NCBI RefSeq assembly: GCF_000485595.1
Contig: NW_014577238.1
Span: 171,380 to 235,379 of the forward strand
Direction of reading: 5' to 3'
DNA from: Priapulus caudatus
Lineage: Eukaryota; Priapulida; Priapulimorpha; Priapulimorphida; Priapulidae
DNA length: 64,000 nucleotides
The position numbers and the translations under genes are program-made. Position 1 is the first letter of the stretch. Every line of letters begins with the position of its first letter. This document shows positions 59,501 to 64,000 of this stretch, piece by piece. The notes below the pieces were generated by a model. The model saw only the letters and a program-made list of their open reading frames with translations. It searched no databases and was not told the origin of the DNA.

Positions 59501-59826
59501 GTGGAGGCCCAGAGGGTGGGGGAGGACCCGTGATGAGTAGTGGTCCTACACAGGGCAGAGACCAGTTCAATAATTCCCAAGGACCCAGTCCACAGGGTGG
59601 ACGCTGGCCAGATAGAGGGCCTGCTCCTATGGCAGTCAATCAGCCCCAGATGATGGGTCCTCCTGCAGGAAACATATACATAAATCCTCAGGGTGGGCCA
59701 CCTGGCATTGTCACACCAATGGGTGGCTTTATTAGTAACATAGCTCCTGTTTTCACTGACACACGTGGGAGAGGTCCTGACATCTATGATGCTTACAAGA
59801 ATTTAAATACTGGTCGCAGGTTCTAG
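37954..59826 (+). CDS. SAFB-like gene B (SAP-RRM scaffold attachment factor), complete
   Basis: Eighteen exons: 37,954-38,097; 38,307-38,412; 38,673-38,752; 38,916-39,005; 39,219-39,249; 40,748-41,318; 42,218-42,285; 42,606-42,724; 43,400-43,549; 43,726-43,858; 44,295-44,390; 44,749-44,924; 45,428-45,591; 45,713-45,862; 47,534-47,599; 58,068-58,199; 58,514-58,744; 59,067-59,826. They total 3,267 nt, all in phase: 1,088 residues plus TAG. SAP domain about residues 14-48 ([20 protein letters not shown]). Acidic region about 151-341. RRM about 378-453, with RNP2 LWVSGL (380-385) and RNP1 RCYGFVTM (419-426). Arg/Glu coiled coil about 530-693. Gly/Pro-rich C terminus after 836. This is the order seen in SAFB, SAFB2 and SLTM, nuclear proteins that bind scaffold-attachment DNA and RNA. 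I chose the ATG at 37,954 because it directly precedes the SAP domain. Confidence 0.9.
40490..40556. repeat. CA/CATG-rich microsatellite in gene B intron
   Basis: Impure cacacac/catgcacg repeats lie just upstream of the acidic exon. Confidence 0.8.
40748..41318 (+). CDS. Gene B acidic exon
   Basis: It encodes about 190 residues rich in Glu/Asp, with a Gln then Glu homopolymeric run near the start (40,795-40,855). It enters in phase 1 and leaves in phase 2 at AG|gtttgt. Apart from the runs it is very close to the gene A exon at both protein and nucleotide level. Confidence 0.88.
41770..42090 (+). other. Intronic segment conserved between genes A and B (B copy)
   Basis: Counterpart of 13,370-13,690. 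The shared blocks include gcagcggttgggcggcaccc and atcaaggctctaacgagcga. Relative to A there is a one-base change in length inside the first block, which destroys a common reading frame. Confidence 0.7.
42606..43549 (+). CDS. Gene B RRM exons (42,606-42,724 and 43,400-43,549)
   Basis: Together they encode 90 residues with the whole RRM: beta1/RNP2 LWVSGL, the [14 protein letters not shown] beta3/RNP1 segment, and the closing [12 protein letters not shown]. The intron falls between helix 1 and beta 2. This block is the strongest evidence for SAFB-family membership, because the linker STRATDLK and the motif KVVTSAR[12 protein letters not shown] are hallmarks of that family. Confidence 0.93.
42743..43050. 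mobile_element. MITE in the RRM-splitting intron, end duplicated
   Basis: The outer inverted ends are cccttctcacatcatta on the left (one base different) and taatgatgtgagaaaggg on the right. Inside, tacctccgcgagcg is matched by gcgcggaggta on the right. The right end, with cacacacgagaccgattaca and a cctccg/cggagg stem, is tandemly doubled with a 61-bp period (about 42,913-43,031). Confidence 0.7.
44545..44650. repeat. (CA)n-rich microsatellite in gene B intron
   Basis: Interrupted CA repeats with cacgcat spacers. The plus frame through it encodes His/Thr low complexity. Confidence 0.9.
46145..47130 (+). repeat. Dispersed ~1-kb repeat, best-preserved copy (gene B intron)
   Basis: It starts with the palindrome catctgacatagtcagatg, then (cgtc)n, gtcaaaggtcaaaggtcaag motifs and caccctcaagaggaggttaa, and runs to about the caagtgttttaagtgtc-like end. 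The same element in inverted, degraded form occupies 49,480-50,455, and shorter copies lie at 15,770 and 51,565. No terminal inverted repeats or frame were found, so the class is unknown. Confidence 0.75.
48148..48210 (+). CDS. Candidate cassette exon of gene B
   Basis: The segment is bounded by ttgtcttcacag and AAAAG|gtacgt, is 63 bp long, and is open in the only frame that fits the neighbours (phase 2 in, phase 2 out). It would add 21 residues ([20 protein letters not shown] plus the split codon) after exon 15 without changing the downstream frame. It has no counterpart in gene A. Splice-site quality and phase are seen; use as an exon is inferred. Confidence 0.45.
48690..49300 (-). repeat. 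GC-rich dispersed repeat, inverted copy in gene B intron
   Basis: This is the reverse-orientation relative of 7,880-8,500. It has ggggcgac/gtcgccc motifs, the self-complementary tgccgctagcggca, and a long GTGC/GCGT microsatellite (49,030-49,285). Confidence 0.65.
49480..50455 (-). repeat. Dispersed ~1-kb repeat, inverted copy (noisy)
   Basis: Reverse-complement relative of 46,145-47,130. It begins near cgtttaagtgtcttcagatg and ends with the tcagatgag palindrome remnant at about 50,450. Many indels. Confidence 0.7.
50475..51470 (+). repeat. Segment duplicated at 61,660-62,530
   Basis: The start reads gcaagtattgaaaagaaagc, as at 61,681. The first ~160 bases include a poly(A) block (50,550-50,640) absent from the other copy. 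The 61.7-kb copy has more small losses. Its position inside a gene B intron and again downstream of gene B fits a misassembled or haplotype-duplicated block. Confidence 0.7.
51565..52200 (+). repeat. Dispersed ~1-kb repeat, third plus-strand copy
   Basis: It opens with catctgcatagtcagatgca, keeps the gaagctgggggtcaaagg core and ends after cctaagaggagggt. It is diverged or noisy relative to 46,145. Confidence 0.7.
52550..53417. other. Unassigned intron/gap-edge sequence
   Basis: Degenerate CCCTAA-like motifs lie at 52,560-52,640 and a C run at about 52,795-52,806. No exon is recognisable before the N gap. Confidence 0.4.
53418..53442. other. Assembly gap, 25 N
   Basis: The second run of exactly 25 N, inside the long intron between gene B exons 15 and 16. 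Confidence 0.95.
53550..56345 (+). pseudogene. Indel-rich second copy of gene B 3' end
   Basis: This block matches 57,600-60,290: exon 16 (here about 54,049-54,191), exon 17 (about 54,412-54,665), the terminal exon (about 55,013-55,839), the introns and 3' UTR. Small insertions are scattered equally through exons, introns and UTR, and no exon is open. It lacks the ~105-bp ATGC-rich insertion that the clean copy has in intron 16 (about 58,358-58,465), so it is not simply the same molecule re-read; an allele or a third paralogue in unpolished sequence both fit. Confidence 0.75.
56361..56391. repeat. Perfect AT-rich hairpin
   Basis: ctctataatataat, a 3-base loop, then the exact complement. It marks the point where the noisy gene B copy stops aligning with the clean copy. 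Confidence 0.85.
57241..57510. mobile_element. MITE with ~45-bp inverted ends
   Basis: The left arm (57,241-57,288) begins ataaatgttctcttgttcga. The right arm (57,463-57,510) is its near-exact complement. There is no coding content. It lies upstream of gene B exon 16 in the clean copy. Confidence 0.8.
57541..57564. repeat. 24-bp perfect GC palindrome
   Basis: caaacggggcgc followed by gcgccccgtttg, with a second cgccccgttt half just downstream. Probably part of a small repeat. Confidence 0.8.
58358..58466. repeat. ATGC-rich microsatellite insertion in gene B intron 16
   Basis: Repeats of gcatgcatgcatgcacgcat with flanking cgcatg motifs split the sequence caacacct|aagagttatg, which is continuous in gene A and in the noisy gene B copy. 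Confidence 0.85.
59067..59826 (+). CDS. Gene B terminal exon
   Basis: It encodes about 253 residues to TAG: DRPS x2, an Arg/Ser-rich segment, then a Gly/Pro/Gln/Asn tail ending NLNTGRRF. It is almost identical to gene A over the last ~600 coding bases, including at most silent positions. Confidence 0.92.
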
Positions 59827-59974
59827 TTTTTTAGAGGTATGTGCAAGTAGAGATTTAAAACGGAATCAAGAAGATTTTTTATCATGTTCACCGTTTGTTT
59901 TTCCAGTTCAACAATCATAGTCTCATGGGAATTTTACTAAACTCTGCTTAGCTATCCTTTCATGGATGATACAA

Positions 59975-60756
59975 AGAATACATAATAGAGAAGAGTATGA
60001 CACCATTTTAACAGAGTTTTGCATAGTTTTCAACTTGTAAATATTCTATCAATATGTGAATAAATATATTCAAACTTACCTTGTTTTCGTCTATGATTCT
60101 CCCTTAATGTTAATCATATGACACCACCCATTTACCTGAAAATCGTATGTTTTCTTCAAAAAAGTTCTTTGAATACGACACGGTTTCACAGTTTTCCCAA
60201 ACGTTCTCATGTATTCGGCTCATGTTGATATGCGGCGGCACCACCAGGTTGTAACTACGGGATGCTGGGGGTTGTTGGGGATATTAGGTAAGCACAGTAA
60301 CAGCACTTGTTTTGCTTCCTTATCATCAGGAACATGATGGCAACACGGCTAAAATCAGCTGCTAGCTCGCCGTGAGCACACATTTATTTTTAACACGCTG
60401 GAAACGCTACACGCTGAATACAACTCGATGCTTAATAATCCCCAACAGCCCCCAGTGTTCCGTCATAGACAATAGAACACTAATAAACTTAATATAATAA
60501 AGATTAAACATAATAAACTTGCGCCAAACAAATGCGCTCATTTGGAAAAACTGAAACCGTGTCGTATTCAAAGAACTTTTTTGAAGAACACATACGATTT
60601 TCAGGTAAGTTGGTGGTGTCGTATGATTAAGGGAGAATCATAGACGAAAACAAGGTAAAGTTTGAATATATTTATTCACATATTGATAGAATATTTATAA
60701 GTTGAAAACTATGCAAAACGCTGTTAAAACGGTTTCATACTCTTCTTTATTATGTA
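59975..60756. repeat. Large inverted repeat spanning gene B 3' UTR
   Basis: The left arm (59,975-60,292) and right arm (60,430-60,756) pair over most of their length, including ccttgttttcgtctatgatt on the left and its complement on the right. The middle of each arm is less matched, with extra bases in the right arm. The gene B poly(A) signal lies in the left arm. Confidence 0.85.
60059..60064 (+). promoter_or_regulatory. Poly(A) signal of gene B
   Basis: AATAAA, 233 bases after the stop codon. Confidence 0.65.
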
Positions 60757-60786
60757 CTCTTGATGATATTGATAAATAACGCTCAT

Positions 60787-61048
60787 AGGGTCTATGTCCC
60801 CCAGGGTACTGCCGGAACGTACCCTGGGTACGGTCCGGTATACCGGAACGTACCCTGGTAACTATTTGACATGGTTATGGTTAGGGAGTAGGCGTAGGCG
60901 ACTCCCTAGACTCGTTAGGGAGTAGGCGTAGGCGACTCAATAGTGGAGTAGGCGAGGTAAGGCATATTAGATAGTACCAGGGTACGTTCCGGTATACCGG
61001 ACCGTACCCAGGGTACATTCCGGGAGTACCCTGGGGGACATAGACCCT
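60787..61048. mobile_element. MITE with long (~75-bp) inverted ends
   Basis: The ends read agggtctatgtcccccaggg on the left with the exact complement on the right. Pairing continues through repeated ggaacgtaccctgg and ggtataccgg motifs. Four flanking bases, ctca, recur on both sides (60,782-60,785 and 61,049-61,052), with one unmatched base on the left. The core holds a doubled gttagggagtaggcgtaggc. No frame. Confidence 0.85.
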
Positions 61049-61052
61049 CTCA

Positions 61053-61655
61053 GCATAAATAACCTACAAGTATTTTTAAACCTGCTGGATTAAATGTATT
61101 AGAAGTTAGTTAATTGGTATTGTAAATTTGAATATTTTGCACATTTCTCTGTGTTTGAATTTATTCATTTGAATGAGCATTAATTGCTATCATTAGTTAG
61201 TGAAAAGGCTATCTTTGTTAGCATGATATAAGGTATGCTTATAATTTAGCAGGTCTGAAGACCTAATTAAAGTTGTGTACTTATTTGAATGAACTTCTAA
61301 AAAGTTTTTATTGTTACTATTACTTGACAATCGTTGGGGTCTTGGCCTAGAGGGTCATGGGGATTAATTGCTGTTTTCTGTTAGCAAACTGGATTGCTCA
61401 TGTGAAATATGAGGATCGCATTGTAACATTACAGCCACCGACTTGCACCTGTCATAGTCACCACACAAGAATAACCAACAAGATAAATTGCTTGTTGCTT
61501 TTCACTAGCTACAAATAAAGGTTTATATTTTAAAAATGTACCAAGAAGAAAAAGATTGTAAGGTTATTTCAGTAGTGAATAAATGAAAATGATTTTTTTC
61601 ATTGTTGCTGATGAATTTTGTTAAATTGTTATTATTACAAATGAAATTTGTAAAT
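61053..61655. other. AT-rich intergenic sequence
   Basis: No exon, repeat boundary or RNA gene can be supported. The minus frame of 77 codons at 61,523 is Phe/Asn-rich and unremarkable. Confidence 0.5.
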
Positions 61656-61659
61656 AAAA

Positions 61660-62530
61660 ATGTTTTATTATGCAATATAGCAAGTATTGAAAAGAAAGCA
61701 AGAACTGAAGAGTTTGCAGTGCCAACAGCAACATAGTAACATGGTCTTAGATCCATAGACGTATATATGAGACCCTGCCACTGGTTAGCGTGGATTGCCC
61801 GGTAATTTGTACGGGAGCACGCGAGTCAAAATTAGCGGTGTACGGGACGACCTCGGGAAAAAATTACGGAGCAGCAAAGAAATCTCTGAAATTTATATAT
61901 TTTACATAATGCCAAAAAAATGAAGATAAACACAGTGTAAAATCAACTATTATCAGTACATGGACTACTGGGTCTGTAGATTTTTAGACTAATAGCTCTT
62001 AAAATGTAACGCGTAGCTACCTGAAAATGTAAATTAGTGGCTGTGTTATGCGCTCGTCTGTCTGGTTTATGGTAAGTCTATAAGACTATTCAGTGTCGTG
62101 TGTGTGTCGCGCGGCCGCAGCGGCTTGTGTGTATGTGTGGAACTGCAATTGACATCTTCTGTATGCCCTAATTAATGTTATTTTATACTGTAATAAGACT
62201 GACTAAAAAGGTGCTTACTGCAAAATGCCTATTTGGTTACGGAATAAAATCCAAATAATTATTACTGATGATCTCAAGATGGGGTTGGCAGGTCTTATAT
62301 CGTATGTAAATAATTATAAATTTTTAACACAATTTGATTATTTCCTCCTGATGTTATGACGTATCACTATGTAGTCCGATTAGTGCCTATCCGGTATACT
62401 ATCCTTGCATGGGCTATTCCATTCATGGTTCCATTCCTTTTGAGGGATGTTTAATGCTTGAACACAATCTGTAGATATGCACTGGAAGGCTTGTCTGTGT
62501 AACCTCGTAAAGATTATTATGTCTACTAGG
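61660..62530 (+). repeat. Copy of 50,475-51,470 (indel-rich)
   Basis: It aligns along its length with the earlier block, including tgtgtatgtgtggaactgca and the taacctcgtaaagatta-like end, with many small differences. Confidence 0.7.
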
Positions 62531-62719
62531 CCAGCCTAGTGAGACCTAGATAATGTCGAGATACTATAAGGTTTTATTGTTGCGAAATGCAATATACAGG
62601 GTCATAAGGACTCCACAAACACTGCCGGATGCTATTTGCATATGGTGTAGCATTTTGGCATAATCGGCCTAATAGGTCACTTAATTAGGTCAACAATCAC
62701 ATAAATCAAGAATATATCT

Positions 62720-63560
62720 TCCTTAGTAATCCAGCATAGAGACTTCAATTTCGTTTAGTCTAAGATCTGCGGCAGAATGCTTTAGCAAGTTTTTCCCGAC
62801 AGCTAAGCAATGATCTGGCATGGCATTCAAACCCCTACCTTCTATCCGAGCTGCCAGGACAATCAATATGGGCTGCCATGCATAAATGAGGTAAACCGTA
62901 AAATCACCGATAACGTGAGGCAACTGTTGGAAGATAGAGAAGCTTGTGTTTTGATGTTTAAGGCCCATGTATCTTAAACACCAAGGATTCCATCGTCTAT
63001 AGGACTTCTATATTTAACAGTAAGCTTATTATTATATATGAAATGTTAAATATTATGATGCAGCTAGATTAATGGAATACATTAGGAGAACACCCACACC
63101 ATCAAACTAGCTTACTATTCGCGCTTGACTTCATGGGCTTGTGATCATTCTCTCCAGTCTAAGATGGCTCTCTCCTTACCTTTGCTCTTTATATCTTCCT
63201 TCCAGGCATCATCTCGTCTGTGTCCCAGTGAGTTACAACACTCATCTGTCCTCCTTGCACACACATAGTGGCTGGGTACATGACAATCCCATTGACTGCA
63301 CACCACACTTCTCTGCCTGGCAGGCATTTTTCCTCTGCTCGGCAGGCTGCAGCTAATGCGTGGCGCATGAGTTTTTTGGTGCGGTAGGTTCTCTTTGAGC
63401 AGCACTGGACCACTTTCATCGTTTAGGCAGTAACTTCCGCATGGCCATAGTTTAGTGATTTGGACAGCAGGAGGGTCAGCCTCTGTGCTGCAGCTTGCCA
63501 TAGCATCTTTGGAAGATGTTGCTCATCGGGGATAGGGAGTCCTCAGGTGATGTCTGTCTG
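62720..63560 (-). other. Coding-like minus-strand region, unrecognised
   Basis: Two minus-strand frames look protein-like. 62,968-62,723 (81 codons) is Leu/Ile/Ala-rich with an ordinary composition. 63,501-63,145 and 63,419-63,189 are overlapping frames that would need a frame change near 63,390 to form one reading; the lower part includes the segment AVNGIVMYPATMCVQGG. I do not recognise a family. They may be exons of a gene continuing past the window edge, or a decayed transposon. Confidence 0.3.
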
Positions 63561-64000
63561 GTGGAAGGACTTCAACGGATGGAGGATTCTTTTGCTTGCC
63601 GATGAATCTCGTACCATGGAAGCATTCCATTGACGTGCATTTTTCTGCGCATATGTAAATGTAAGAAGGAAGGGGCTTGGCCTAGTTGCCAATCAGGCAC
63701 TGGTCAAGTGCCATCGTCCTTGTCAAGAACGCCCTGAGTCTAGTCCAGCAATTTGCGTCTGGTTGAAGCCACTTTCAAGGGCGGGACACTTGTCCGCTTT
63801 CGCATGTGAGGATTTACGGACACAGTGTCACAGTCCCCTGAGAGTGCGTGCATACCAATATTTCCGTTGCACTTTCCTCTCCTTGGTGACAGTGGATGAA
63901 TGTCAAGCACGGATGGCCATGCCGACTTCGCTCCATCTGAACATGGCCATGATACGCCAATTCTTCGCAGGCACCATTACACGCAGGCAGCACGGAAACT
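63561..64000. other. Window-edge sequence, no feature called
   Basis: Ordinary composition. The minus strand has short open pieces interrupted by stops, possibly the upstream continuation of the preceding coding-like region. Confidence 0.3.

Overview
The window is animal nuclear DNA. It has spliced genes with GT-AG introns, many MITE-like repeats, vertebrate-type telomere motifs (CCCTAA)n inside repeats, and no bacterial gene organisation. The overall look is of a highly repetitive invertebrate (probably marine) genome; I cannot fix the phylum. Two runs of exactly 25 N (36,599-36,623 and 53,418-53,442), each next to an indel-rich second copy of nearby sequence, point to a draft assembly whose gaps were filled with uncorrected long reads or the other haplotype.

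Three genes can be supported. (1) Gene A (+, 9,592-21,933) is a SAFB/SLTM-type scaffold-attachment-factor-B-like gene. Sixteen exons are visible, but the two 5' exons including the SAP domain are missing, and the second RRM exon and the next exon are frameshifted in a noisy stretch. (2) An ALG13 homologue (-, 24,992-26,809) has four exons and a complete 171-residue reading frame. (3) Gene B (+, 37,954-59,826) is a complete SAFB-like paralogue of 18 exons and 1,088 codons plus stop, with SAP, acidic, RRM, charged coiled-coil and Gly/Arg-rich regions. A possible 63-bp in-frame cassette exon lies at 48,148-48,210. Genes A and ALG13 converge; ALG13 lies between the two SAFB paralogues.

Layout: 1-5,503 is a satellite of large units with internal ~80-bp subrepeats, holding one inserted TIR element. 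5,504-9,591 has nested TIR elements and a hAT/TTF-zinc-finger-like relic. 9,592-23,331 is gene A and its 3' region. 23,560-24,790 is a truncated retroelement-like repeat. 24,899-26,830 is ALG13. 27,250-29,400 holds a large hairpin and strand-biased simple sequence. 29,846-31,259 is a foldback-like element. 31,390-35,250 is a noisy second copy of the ALG13 region. 36,635-37,953 is a small MITE and gene B upstream sequence. 37,954-60,064 is gene B, with repeats in its introns and a noisy second copy of its 3' end (53,550-56,345). 60,787-61,048 is a clean TIR element. 61,660-62,530 is a copy of 50,475-51,470. 62,720-63,560 holds unrecognised coding-like minus-strand sequence.

Biologically, SAFB-family proteins bind AT-rich scaffold-attachment DNA through SAP and RNA through the RRM. 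ALG13 is the catalytic partner of ALG14 in the second step of dolichol-linked oligosaccharide synthesis. Nothing here shows that the two functions are linked; their adjacency appears to reflect a duplication that straddles ALG13.
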